From Sphingobium sp. Z007 (GTDB lineage: Bacteria; Pseudomonadota; Alphaproteobacteria; Sphingomonadales; Sphingomonadaceae), in NCBI RefSeq assembly GCF_900013425.1, contig NZ_FBXK01000005.1, positions 1,612,001 to 1,676,000 on the forward strand: 64,000 nucleotides of DNA. Direction: 5' to 3'. Shown here piece after piece: positions 52,054 to 61,026 of this stretch. A program made the position numbers and the translations under genes. Each line of letters opens with the position of its first letter. The first letter of the stretch is position 1. The notes below the pieces were generated by a model. It was given only the letters and a program-made list of their open reading frames with translations, was not told the DNA's origin and searched no databases.

Positions 52054-53291
52054 CAGCGCAGCGGCAACCTCGCGTGCATCCGGTAAAAGCGCGATTCATT
52101 GCCACCCAATATCGCCAGCAGGAACCCGCCCATGACGGTTTGCATGCCTATAGTGACCAGCGTCGTGCCCAGCACTGCGGGCAGGATGCTGTAGGTCGCG
52201 CCAAAATCGCGCGCTGTCCATTTCCAGAACACGGTAGCCAGCGCCGCCACACCGGTTCCACCCAGGGCCAGGCCCGATAACAGCATCGCTTCCAGCGACA
52301 GTCGCTCGCCCAACCACAATTCCCACGGTCGCGCCGCGCGATAGCCGGCGCGCAGACCATAGAGCTTGCCAGCAAAGGCCAACAGGCCGCACAAATGCCC
52401 ACCAGACATCAGAGCGGCCGCCAGCACGACCCAATAATTGCCGACCGCCGGGAAGCTGCCAGGTGCCAGCGCCTGTATCAGCGCCATAGCGAAGATCGCC
52501 AGACCGACGCCCAGCGCCGCCACGCCCGGCACGCCGAACACCCAGGTCGGGCTGAGCATCATCAGATAGCGCAAATGCCGCCAGCCGTCGCGCCAGGGCC
52601 GCAAATGCGGCGCGCGGTCGCGCAGGTCGACCGACAGCGTGGCCGGCACTTCGGCCAGTCGGAAACGGCGCAGGCTGGCCTTGATGACCATCTCGCTGGC
52701 AAATTCCATGCCGCTGCCCGACAGGCCGAGCGACGCGAAACAGTCGCGCGTGATGGCGCGCAGGCCGCAATGGGCGTCGGAAATGCCCGACCGGAAGAAG
52801 AGGTTGAGGATACCGGTCAGCACCGGATTGCCGATATAGCGGTTCTTCCACGGCATGGCCCCCGGCGCGATCCCACCCTTGAAACGCGATCCCATGCACA
52901 GGTCCGCTCCGCCCAGCAACTCGCCGATCATCGCCACGCCGTCGGTGAAATCATAGCTGCCGTCGGCATCGCCCATCAACAGATAGCGCCCATAGGCGCC
53001 CTCGCAGCCGCCGATCAGCGCCGCGCCGTAACCGCGCCGCGCCACAGGCACGATACGTGCACCCAGGCTTGTCGCCAGTTGCTGGCTGCCATCGGTCGAT
53101 CCATTGTCGGCAATCACGATCTCGCCGAACAGTCCATGCTGCGCCTCTATCAGGTCCAGCGCGCGGCGCGCATTGGCGATGCAGTGGGGTAGGCTGATCG
53201 CTTCGTCCAGACAGGGCATGACGATCGACACATCGATGGCGCGCGCATCCCGGTGCAGTTGAGACAGGCTATGCGCAGCGTCCGCAAACAT
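52053..53291 (-). CDS. DPM1/GtrB-like GT2 with membrane helices
   Basis: A 412-residue enzyme that most likely makes a polyprenyl-phosphate sugar. The GT-A domain has VSIVMPCLDEAISLPHCI, VIADNGSTDGS, and the catalytic LLMGDADGSYDF. The C-terminal third has about four transmembrane helices (YLMMLSPTWVFGVPGVAALG onwards). That layout is shared with GtrB-like and dolichyl-phosphate-mannose synthases. It heads the GT2-GT2-GtrA operon with one-base overlaps. Confidence 0.9.
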   Translation of the reverse strand: MFADAAHSLSQLHRDARAIDVSIVMPCLDEAISLPHCIANARRALDLIEAQHGLFGEIVIADNGSTDGSQQLATSLGARIVPVARRGYGAALIGGCEGAYGRYLLMGDADGSYDFTDGVAMIGELLGGADLCMGSRFKGGIAPGAMPWKNRYIGNPVLTGILNLFFRSGISDAHCGLRAITRDCFASLGLSGSGMEFASEMVIKASLRRFRLAEVPATLSVDLRDRAPHLRPWRDGWRHLRYLMMLSPTWVFGVPGVAALGVGLAIFAMALIQALAPGSFPAVGNYWVVLAAALMSGGHLCGLLAFAGKLYGLRAGYRAARPWELWLGERLSLEAMLLSGLALGGTGVAALATVFWKWTARDFGATYSILPAVLGTTLVTIGMQTVMGGFLLAILGGNESRFYRMHARLPLR

Positions 53292-53396
53292 CGTTACCCT
53301 CGAAAATTCAGGCCTTGCGACGGCGATAGCGGTTTTTGGTTAACGGAATCTTGTCGCGCTCTGGCCGCAGCAGGAGGACGCCCCTATATCCGGGCC

Positions 53397-53879
53397 ATGT
53401 ATGATTTTTCCGCCCGCGCCGCCGACAAGCCCACTCTCTATGCCGACCTGCTATCGGCCGCCGATGCGCTGACCGTGTCCGAACCGGACCCGGTCGCCAA
53501 TATGGCCAATGTGGCCGCCCTGCTCTGGCAATTCCTGCCCGATCTCAACTGGGCGGGCTTTTACCGCCTGATGGAGGACGAACTGGTCCTTGGCCCGTTT
53601 CAGGGGAAGCCGGCGTGTATCCGCATTCCGATCGGTCGGGGGGTTTGCGGCACGGCGGCGGCGACCCGCGAAACCCAGCTGGTGGAGGACGTCCACGCCT
53701 TTGCCGGCCACATCGCCTGCGACGCAGCCAGCGCGTCCGAAATCGTGGTCCCGGTCCTGCATGACGGGCGGCTGATCAGCGTCATCGATCTCGACAGTCC
53801 GCTGCCCGCTCGCTTCGACTCGGATGATGCCAGGGGGCTGGAGGCGCTGGCGGCGCGGATCGCAGCGCGCATTTCCTGA
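53397..53879 (+). CDS. msrC: Free methionine-(R)-sulfoxide reductase, GAF type
   Basis: A 160-residue GAF-domain enzyme that reduces free Met-R-sulfoxide with thioredoxin. The family sequence GFYRL, LGPFQGKPACIRIPIGRGVCGTAA, and HIACDAASASEIVVP contains the three conserved Cys (ACIR, GVCG, IACD) needed for the reaction. ATG 53397 (MYDFSARA) is chosen; the frame to 53253 is non-coding. It is divergent from the GT2 operon. Confidence 0.93.
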   Translation: MYDFSARAADKPTLYADLLSAADALTVSEPDPVANMANVAALLWQFLPDLNWAGFYRLMEDELVLGPFQGKPACIRIPIGRGVCGTAAATRETQLVEDVHAFAGHIACDAASASEIVVPVLHDGRLISVIDLDSPLPARFDSDDARGLEALAARIAARIS

Positions 53880-54055
53880 TCGGTTAACTCTGTTTCTTCA
53901 CGGCCTCCTTCCAGTAGCGCCCCTTTCCGCCCCGTTTCGGGACAGGATTTGACCGTCTGGATCATGGATAGCGGCGGATCACCATGCTAAACCCAGCGTT
54001 AGTATTTTAGGCTGCGCATCCGGTTGGCGCGCCGTAAAAACAGGGAGTGTTAACC

Positions 54056-55153
54056 ATGCGGACTCCAACCCTATTGCTTTTGGGGGCGAGCCTTGCGCTC
54101 GCTGGCGTCGCCACGCCGGCGATCGCGGGCGGCGCGAACGGACCACGCCCCGGCGGGTCGATGCCGCACAACGGCCCCCGTCCCGGCGTGCACATGCCGC
54201 GTCCGGGCGGCGGCGGCTGGAACGGAAACTGGAACAAGGGCGGCCATCGCTGGGGGCAGCGCCAGAATGGCCGCTGGTTCGCCGGCTGGCGCGCGCCGGG
54301 CGGCTGGGGCGGCTATCAGCGCCCTGTCTATGGCTATGTCCTGCCGCAATATTGGACCAGCCCCAATTATTATATCGCCAATTATGGCGCCTACGGCCTG
54401 CCCGCCCCCGCTTATGGCTATGGCTGGTCGCGCTATTATGACGATGCGGTGATGACCGACCGTTACGGCCGGGTCTATGACTCGCGCCGCGACATCGACT
54501 GGAACCGCTATGAAGGCGGCTATGGCCCCGATGGCGATGATGACCGTTACTATGACGAGCCGCGCCGGGACAATGGCGTGGGCGGCGCCGCGATCGGCGC
54601 GGTCGTGGGCGGTGTGGCGGGCAACCGCATCGCCGGGCGCGGCAATCGCACCGCCGGCACGCTGATCGGCGCCGGGGTTGGCGCCGTGGCGGGCCTGGCG
54701 ATCGACAAGGCGGAAGACGGGCCGCGCCGCAACGCGCCGCCCCCGCCGCGTCGTCCGGGCGTGGGCTATGATGATAGTTATGGCTATGCCGACGACAGCG
54801 TGACCACTCAGAATGACTATGAAGGCCGCTGGACCGGCACCTGGACCACCGACGACGGGCGGCAGGTGAGCGGCACCTATGATGGCCGGTTCGAAGGCGA
54901 AGTGCGTGGCGCGGGCGTCGATTACGATGCGCCTCCCTATGCCGGCGCGCCGCATTGGTCAGCGGGTCCGGGACCGGTGGTGCAACAGGGCGGCGGCTAT
55001 ATCGCAGGCGGCTATTATTATCCGGCGCCAGTGGTGACCACCGTCACCATCAATCCTGCCGAAACGACGACCACCACGACGACCAGCTATGTTACCGAAA
55101 GGGTCCGCCAGCCAGTGCGCCGCAGGGCCGTGCGCAACTGTCGCTGCAAATAG
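54056..55153 (+). CDS. RcnB-like glycine-zipper envelope protein
   Basis: A 365-residue exported protein. The signal peptide ends at TPAIAGG. A Gly/Pro/His-rich region leads to RWFAGWRAPGGWGGYQRPVYGYVLPQYW, an RcnB-type segment. Residues about 175-215 (GVGGAAIGAVVGGVAGNRIAG, GTLIGAGVGAVAGLAID) are a glycine zipper, likely membrane-inserted. The end has a Thr-rich run and RRRAVRNCRCK. RcnB itself affects Ni/Co efflux, but these sphingomonad proteins are poorly known, so metal handling is only a possibility. ATG 54056 has GGGAG 8 bases upstream. Confidence 0.75.
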   Translation: MRTPTLLLLGASLALAGVATPAIAGGANGPRPGGSMPHNGPRPGVHMPRPGGGGWNGNWNKGGHRWGQRQNGRWFAGWRAPGGWGGYQRPVYGYVLPQYWTSPNYYIANYGAYGLPAPAYGYGWSRYYDDAVMTDRYGRVYDSRRDIDWNRYEGGYGPDGDDDRYYDEPRRDNGVGGAAIGAVVGGVAGNRIAGRGNRTAGTLIGAGVGAVAGLAIDKAEDGPRRNAPPPPRRPGVGYDDSYGYADDSVTTQNDYEGRWTGTWTTDDGRQVSGTYDGRFEGEVRGAGVDYDAPPYAGAPHWSAGPGPVVQQGGGYIAGGYYYPAPVVTTVTINPAETTTTTTTSYVTERVRQPVRRRAVRNCRCK

Positions 55154-55185
55154 GGGACGACCCGCGAGTCACGACGCTGGGCCGG

Positions 55186-55213
55186 GGGCCGGGCCATAGA
55201 GGCCCGGCCCTTA
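55186..55213. terminator. Bidirectional terminator
   Basis: A perfect 10-bp stem GGGCCGGGCC/GGCCCGGCCC (55186-55195 with 55201-55210), loop ATAGA, followed by TTATCT. It lies between the RcnB-like gene and the convergent GGDEF-EAL gene. Confidence 0.65.
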
Positions 55214-57787
55214 TCTATATCCAGCGAAGCGCGGGGGGCTGAATGACCCGGTCGGCTGCGGACGGCCGAGATGAAAGCCTTGCCCGACTACACAACCCTG
55301 GTTCAGCAGAAAATCGACCTGGGACGCTGTTTCGACCCCTTCGGCGACCACCTCCATGCCGAAACTGCCGCCCAGTTTGACAATGGCGTCGACGATCGCG
55401 GCGTCGCCTGCGTCCTGCTCGATATTACGGACGAAGCTGCGATCGATCTTCAGCACATCGACCGGATATTGCTTCAAATGGCTGAGCGAGGCGAAGCCGG
55501 TGCCGAAATCATCGAGCGCAACGATCACGCCCGCGTCGGCGAATTGCTGCAATGCGTCGGCCACCTGTTCCGCGCCACGACCCAGAAATACGCTTTCCGT
55601 CACCTCGATCTCAAAATGCGCCGTGGGAATGGCGGCGCGGTCCAGCAGGCCCAGCACCCGATCGGCAAAATCGCCGCTGGCGAAATCGGCCGCCGATGTG
55701 TTGATCGCCACCCGACCCGGATCGAAACCGGCCTGCAGCCAGCGCGCGATATCGCCCAACACAGCGTCGAGCATCTGCCCGGTCAGGGCCACCGCGATTT
55801 CGGCATGGTCGAAAGCCGGGGCGATGCTGCCGGGCAACTGCACGCCCAATCGCGGATGGTGCCATCGCAACAGCGCCTCATAGCCCAACACCCGCCCGCT
55901 GCGCATGTCGATGCGCGGCTGGTAATAGGGTATAGCAAGGCGATCGGCGACCACCTGCCGCGCCATGCGGATCATCGAGCTGCGCTGCTGCGCTTCCGAT
56001 CGCAGGCTCGACTGGAACAGGGTCAGCCGCCCGCGCCCGGCCGCCTTTGACGCATAGAGCGCCAGATCCGCGGCCTTGAGCAGATCCTCGGCCCGTTCGG
56101 CATGCTCCCCCAGCACTGCCCCGCCAATGCTCACGCCGCAATCAAGCGAACGTCCCTGGTGGACGTGGGGCATACGCATATTTTCGATCAAGCCCGCGCT
56201 GAACCGTTCCAACGCCGCGCTGTCGCTGAGTGACGGCGCGGCCAAGCCGAATTCGTCGCCGCCCAGACGGCCCAGCACGGCATCGCGCGGCGCGACGGAC
56301 GCCAGCCTTTCTGCAAAGGCGCACAACAATGCATCGCCCGCGTCATGCCCCATGGAATCATTGGTGCGTTTCAGGTCGTCGATATCCAGCAGCAGCAGAC
56401 CGAATTGCTTGCCATCGGCCTGCGCCCGCGCGACCATTGCCTCCAGCGTAGCCTGCCATAGCGCGCGGTTGGGCAGATGGGTCATCGGATCATGGGTTGC
56501 CGCCCAGCGAATACGCTCCTCGGCCTCATGCTCGTCGGTCATGTCGCGGAAGGTGACGACGATGCGCAAGGCCCGCCCCGCCTCCGACCGCGTCGTCCAA
56601 CCCGTGCTGCGCAGCCAGCGGAGCGCGCCATTGTCCGCCCTGTAGATCCGCAACGTCGCCTCGAAATGCGGCGGCACCACGCCGATGGCGACGGCGTCCA
56701 GCATGCCTTGCAGCCGCGCGCGATCGTCCGGGTGGACCAGTGTCAACGCGATGTCAGCGCTCGCCGGCTGGTCTTCATCCAGGCCCAACATCCTGCGAAA
56801 CTCGTTCGACCAGGTGCGAATGCTGGTGACACAATCGAAATCCCATATGCCAAGCCGTGCCGATTGCACCGCCAGGCGGAATCGCTCTTCGCTGTCGCTC
56901 AACGCATTTTGCGCCAGGCGTTCGGCATGGACGTCTTCCAGCGTCCCATACCAGCGCAGTATCGATCCCTTGGCATCGCGCCGCGCTGCTGCGCGCGCGC
57001 GCATCCAGCGATAGTCGCCGTCGCGCAGGCGGATGCGATAATCGACGTCGACCGGCCCGCCACTGGCCAGATGACCGCGCCAGATCGCCACCACTCGCTC
57101 CATATCGTCAGGGTGCAAAGCGCCCAGCCAGCCGGTGCCGAGCGCGCGATGCGGCGCCATCCCCGTCAGTTCGAACCAGCGCGGTCCCACTTCCTGGATG
57201 TCCCCATGTGGACCTGCCGTCCATGGCACCTGGGGACTGAGTTCGACGGAGGCGCGATAATGTTCGCGACTTTCGGCCAGCGCGGCAGCCAGTGCGCGCG
57301 AATCGCGATCATGCCGTTCATGCACATCCTCAAGCGTGCCATACCATTGCGCCTGCTGTCCGGGCATCGACACCCGCATCATCCGGATCAGGCACCAACG
57401 ATCCTGTCCGTCGATGCAGCGCAATGACAAGGTGAGCGGCGGAGGCCGTTCATTTGCGGATGCGGCCTTGAGCAGTGCGCGGCGATCTTGTCGTGTCAGT
57501 AACGCGCGCCAGCCCAGGCCGATGGGGTCAGCCAAGAAGCGCGGGAGGAAATGGCTGCTTTCCCGCTCGACCGTCACCAGCCGCCCGCGATCGTCAGCGA
57601 CCCAGCGCAGCAATGGCGGTAAAACCCGATCGAAGACCGGAAAAAATAAGACGTCATTGTGATTAAGGAACAGGTCCTGCGCAATGCGGTCTTCGCCCGG
57701 CGTCAACCAGGCGTCCTGAAACCGGCGATCAGCGAAACGGTCCACAATCCGCTCCCGATCCAATGGTCCTCTTCCCGCGCATGGCAA
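55211..57787 (-). CDS. PAS-GGDEF-EAL cyclic-di-GMP enzyme
   Basis: An 858-residue signalling protein. The first about 400 residues hold tandem PAS/PAC segments (ELSPQVPWTAGPHGDIQEVGP, RLAVQSARLGIWDFD, each followed by a PAC WYGTLEDVH-type end). The GGDEF domain is intact (RLGGDEFGL) but has no RxxD inhibitory site just upstream. The EAL domain keeps YEALLRWHHP, VAINTS, EVTES, DDFGTGFAS, LKIDRSF, AEGVET and GQGF. It could therefore both make and break c-di-GMP. No transmembrane segment is evident, so PAS sensing is probably cytoplasmic. The N-terminal start is not certain. Confidence 0.9.
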   Translation of the reverse strand: MPCAGRGPLDRERIVDRFADRRFQDAWLTPGEDRIAQDLFLNHNDVLFFPVFDRVLPPLLRWVADDRGRLVTVERESSHFLPRFLADPIGLGWRALLTRQDRRALLKAASANERPPPLTLSLRCIDGQDRWCLIRMMRVSMPGQQAQWYGTLEDVHERHDRDSRALAAALAESREHYRASVELSPQVPWTAGPHGDIQEVGPRWFELTGMAPHRALGTGWLGALHPDDMERVVAIWRGHLASGGPVDVDYRIRLRDGDYRWMRARAAARRDAKGSILRWYGTLEDVHAERLAQNALSDSEERFRLAVQSARLGIWDFDCVTSIRTWSNEFRRMLGLDEDQPASADIALTLVHPDDRARLQGMLDAVAIGVVPPHFEATLRIYRADNGALRWLRSTGWTTRSEAGRALRIVVTFRDMTDEHEAEERIRWAATHDPMTHLPNRALWQATLEAMVARAQADGKQFGLLLLDIDDLKRTNDSMGHDAGDALLCAFAERLASVAPRDAVLGRLGGDEFGLAAPSLSDSAALERFSAGLIENMRMPHVHQGRSLDCGVSIGGAVLGEHAERAEDLLKAADLALYASKAAGRGRLTLFQSSLRSEAQQRSSMIRMARQVVADRLAIPYYQPRIDMRSGRVLGYEALLRWHHPRLGVQLPGSIAPAFDHAEIAVALTGQMLDAVLGDIARWLQAGFDPGRVAINTSAADFASGDFADRVLGLLDRAAIPTAHFEIEVTESVFLGRGAEQVADALQQFADAGVIVALDDFGTGFASLSHLKQYPVDVLKIDRSFVRNIEQDAGDAAIVDAIVKLGGSFGMEVVAEGVETASQVDFLLNQGCVVGQGFHLGRPQPTGSFSPPRFAGYR

Positions 57788-57878
57788 AAAGCTAGCGTAG
57801 AAAGTTAAACAAATCCGCTAGAGCCGGGTAATATTTCAACCGTTATCTACCCGAACGACTTTTAGCCGATTTCGCCGC

Positions 57879-58697
57879 TTATTTGCGAAACATGCCCACC
57901 AGTTCGACGGGAAGCGGCGGCTCGTCCCGCTGCTGAGCGCCACGAATGGCCTGCGCCTGCTCGTGCGGGTCGAAGCGCACCCAACCGCTGCGGCTGAGTT
58001 TTTCCAGCGGGCGATAGCGGATCTTATATTGCATCCGCTGCGACCCATCGACCCAATAGCCCAAATAGACATAGGGCAGCCCGGCGCTTGCCGCGCGCGT
58101 GATATGGTCGAGGATGATGAAATTGCCCAGCCCCGGCCGATGCTCCAACTGCGTATCGAAGAAGCTGTAGATCATCGACAGTCCGTCACCCTGCCGGTCG
58201 GTCAGGCAGGCACCGATCAGCTTTCCGGGGCGACCATCGACACCCGGTTCGCGATATTCGATGATATAGCTGTCGACCGGCGTCTGCTCGACCATGTCGG
58301 AGAAATCCATCTCGTCCATCTCGGTCATGCCGCCGCCGGGATGACGATCGACCAGATAGCGCTGGAGCAACGCGAACTGCTCCTCGGTGGACCAAGGCTT
58401 GCAGGCCGTGACGATCAGGTCGCTGTTGCGACGGATCAGCTTGCGCTGCGTCGCATTGGGTTGAAATTCATGGGCGACAACCCGTACCGACACGCAGGCG
58501 GAACAGTCTGCGCAGCTTGGCCGATAGGCGACATTCTGGCTGCGTCGAAAACCGATCCGACCCAGCGCATCGTTCAGTTCCGTCGCATTGTCCCCGTTCA
58601 ACTCGGTGAACACCTTCCGCTCGCTCTTGCCCGGCAGATAAGGACAAGGGCTAGGGTTGGTGACGAAGAATCGAGGAAAGCGGAAAGCGGCGGTCAC
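57879..58697 (-). CDS. bpt: Aspartate/glutamate leucyltransferase Bpt
   Basis: A 272-residue N-end-rule enzyme that adds Leu to proteins starting with Asp or Glu, marking them for ClpAP. It has the family [16 protein letters not shown], the Cys cluster [12 protein letters not shown], and the [22 protein letters not shown] region. GTG 58697 (reading [22 protein letters not shown]) has GGGAG upstream and matches the family start; the ATG at 58712 would add five residues. ilvA lies upstream in the same direction. Confidence 0.93.
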   Translation of the reverse strand: MTAAFRFPRFFVTNPSPCPYLPGKSERKVFTELNGDNATELNDALGRIGFRRSQNVAYRPSCADCSACVSVRVVAHEFQPNATQRKLIRRNSDLIVTACKPWSTEEQFALLQRYLVDRHPGGGMTEMDEMDFSDMVEQTPVDSYIIEYREPGVDGRPGKLIGACLTDRQGDGLSMIYSFFDTQLEHRPGLGNFIILDHITRAASAGLPYVYLGYWVDGSQRMQYKIRYRPLEKLSRSGWVRFDPHEQAQAIRGAQQRDEPPLPVELVGMFRK

Positions 58698-58813
58698 GCT
58701 CCAGTCTCCCATTCATGGCGGCGGCACATGTCGATCATGTTTCAGACTATGCCGCCCCGACGCGTCTCTGAAAAGGGCGTTTACCACGAAAAGATTCGCG
58801 CGCCGCCTGCCGC

Positions 58814-60061
58814 TTATGCGACCTCGATCGGCGCGACCTCATAACCGGCCTCGCGCAGCGCCGCGATCAGCCGTTGCAGGTGGGCGCGATCGCGCGTTTC
58901 GCATTCGACATCCAGGCTTAATCCCTTGGCCGGGAGGTTGGTGAAGATGCGCTGATGCGCCAGCTCCAAGATGTTGACCGCTTCCTGATCGAAGATGCGG
59001 GCGACATGGAACAGCGCGCCGGGACGGTCCTGCAGGATGATCCGCAGGCGCGCCAGACGGCCCGACCGGGCCAGATCGCGCAGCAGCACATTGGCGAGCA
59101 GGCGCGTGTCGATATTGCCGCCGGTCAGCACGAGGCCGACATTGCGCCCGGCAAATTTCTCCCGATAGGTCAGCAGGGCGGCAAGGCCAGCGGCACCCGC
59201 CCCCTCCACCACCGTCTTCTCGATTTGCAGCAACAGGCTCAGCGCCTCTTCCAGCCGCCGTTCGGTGACCAGTAGCACGTCGTCGGCCAGCCGCTCCACG
59301 AAGCGGCGGGTCAGTTCGCCGGGCTGCTTGACGGCAATACCCTCCGCCAGCGTATCGCCGTCGCAGGCCAGGGCTTCGCCCTTGATGAAGTCGTACATCG
59401 ACGGATACAGCTCCGCCTGAACGCCATAAAGCCGGATATCCGGCTTCATCGCCCGCGCCGCGATCCCCATGCCCGAAAACAGGCCGCCGCCGCCGATCGG
59501 GATGACCAGCGTGTCGATCTCCGGCGCGTCCTCCAGCATTTCTAGCGCCACCGTGCCCTGCCCGGCCATGATGTCGGGCTCGTCGAAGGGATGGACGAAG
59601 GTCAGGCCCTGCTCCACCTCCAGCAGGCGCGCATGGGCGTAGGCGTCATCGAACTTCTCGCCATATTGCACCACGGTCGCGCCATGGCCCTTCGTCTGGG
59701 TGACCTTCACCGTGGGGGTGGTGGTGGGCATGACGATGGTGACGGGCACGCCCAGCCGCTTGCCATGATAGGCAAGCCCTTGCGCATGGTTGCCCGCCGA
59801 CGCTGCGATTACACCCTTCGCCTTGGCCGCATCATCCAGCTGGATCAGGCGATTGAGCGCGCCGCGCTCCTTATAGGCGGCGGTGAACTGGAGATTTTCG
59901 AACTTGAGATAGACGTTGCAGCCCAGCATGTTCGACAGCGTCTGGCTGATCAGCGTCGGCGTCTTGACGATCGAACCGGCGATACGGGTTCGCGCGGCAA
60001 GGATGTCATCGACGGTGACGGGCAGCGGCGGGGCGCTTTCGATCTTGGCGAGCGTGTTCAT
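58814..60061 (-). CDS. ilvA: Threonine dehydratase with ACT domain
   Basis: A 415-residue PLP enzyme that converts threonine to 2-oxobutyrate, the first step to isoleucine. The PLP Lys lies in FTAAYKERGALNRL, the Asn loop in ASAGNHAQGLAY, and the phosphate cup is IPIGGGGLFSG. The C-terminal ACT domain starts about LRIILQDRPGALFHVARIF. Length fits the single-ACT type. ATG 60061 is the family start; the frame to 60145 is extra. It is divergent from the dehydrogenase gene. Confidence 0.94.
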   Translation of the reverse strand: MNTLAKIESAPPLPVTVDDILAARTRIAGSIVKTPTLISQTLSNMLGCNVYLKFENLQFTAAYKERGALNRLIQLDDAAKAKGVIAASAGNHAQGLAYHGKRLGVPVTIVMPTTTPTVKVTQTKGHGATVVQYGEKFDDAYAHARLLEVEQGLTFVHPFDEPDIMAGQGTVALEMLEDAPEIDTLVIPIGGGGLFSGMGIAARAMKPDIRLYGVQAELYPSMYDFIKGEALACDGDTLAEGIAVKQPGELTRRFVERLADDVLLVTERRLEEALSLLLQIEKTVVEGAGAAGLAALLTYREKFAGRNVGLVLTGGNIDTRLLANVLLRDLARSGRLARLRIILQDRPGALFHVARIFDQEAVNILELAHQRIFTNLPAKGLSLDVECETRDRAHLQRLIAALREAGYEVAPIEVA

Positions 60062-60156
60062 GACCGGGCACCTAAACGAAAATTGCGGGTTAAGAAACTG
60101 GCACTGTCGCAAAACTGGCCCTATGGCAGGGCGCACGCATAACATGTACGAGGCAT

Positions 60157-61026
60157 ATGGCTAATATCGCGTTTATCGGCCTGGGCGTCATGGGCTGCCC
60201 TGTCGCAGGGCACCTGGCCAAGGCGGGGCACAGCCTCACCGTTTACAACCGCTCCATTGGCAAGGCGAAGACGTGGGCGGAAGCCTATGGCGGCGCGGTG
60301 GCTATCAGCCCGGCCAAGGCGGCGGAGGATGCGGATATCGTCATCAGTTGCGTCGGCAATGACGATGACCTGTCGCAGGTCACGCTGGGCCGCGAAGGCG
60401 CTTTCCGCACGATGAAGGAAGGCAGCCTGTTCATCGACCACACGACCGTATCGGCGCGGATCGCGCGGCAATTGTTTGTCGAGGGCGAGAGCCGCGGCAT
60501 CCACAGCGTCGACGCCCCTGTGTCGGGTGGTCAGGCAGGGGCCGAAAATGGCAAGCTGTCGATCATGTGCGGGGGCAGCGAACCGGCGGTTGCGGCAGCC
60601 AAGCTGGTGATGCAGGCCTATGCCGCGCGGATTGTCCACGTCGGCGGTGCGGGTGCAGGCCAGACGACCAAGATGGTGAACCAGATCTGCATTAGCGGCG
60701 TTTTGCAGGGCCTGTCCGAAGCGCTGCGCTTCGCTCAGGCGGCCGAACTTGACCTCGACGCCGTGTTCGAGGCGATTTCCGGCGGTGCGGCGCAAAGCTG
60801 GCAGATGGAAAACCGGTGGAAGACGATGGCGCAGGACAGTTTCGATTTCGGCTTCGCGGTCGATTGGATGCGCAAGGATCTGGGCCTGGCGCTGGAGGAG
60901 GCGCGGGCCAATGGCGCGACCCTTCCAGTGACGGCGATGGTCGATCAATTTTACGCCGATGTGCAGGCGCTGGGCGGCAACCGGCAGGACACCAGCGCGC
61001 TGGTGCGCAGGATCACCCGCGCATGA
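60157..61026 (+). CDS. 3-Hydroxyisobutyrate dehydrogenase family oxidoreductase
   Basis: A 289-residue NAD(P)-dependent beta-hydroxyacid dehydrogenase. The Rossmann start is IAFIGLGVMGCPVAGHLAKAGH, the substrate loop DAPVSGGQAGAENGKLSIMCGG, and the catalytic Lys in GAGQTTKMVNQI. Relatives act on 3-hydroxyisobutyrate, tartronate semialdehyde or succinic semialdehyde, so the substrate is left open. The next gene starts within its stop (ATGA). Confidence 0.9.
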   Translation: MANIAFIGLGVMGCPVAGHLAKAGHSLTVYNRSIGKAKTWAEAYGGAVAISPAKAAEDADIVISCVGNDDDLSQVTLGREGAFRTMKEGSLFIDHTTVSARIARQLFVEGESRGIHSVDAPVSGGQAGAENGKLSIMCGGSEPAVAAAKLVMQAYAARIVHVGGAGAGQTTKMVNQICISGVLQGLSEALRFAQAAELDLDAVFEAISGGAAQSWQMENRWKTMAQDSFDFGFAVDWMRKDLGLALEEARANGATLPVTAMVDQFYADVQALGGNRQDTSALVRRITRA

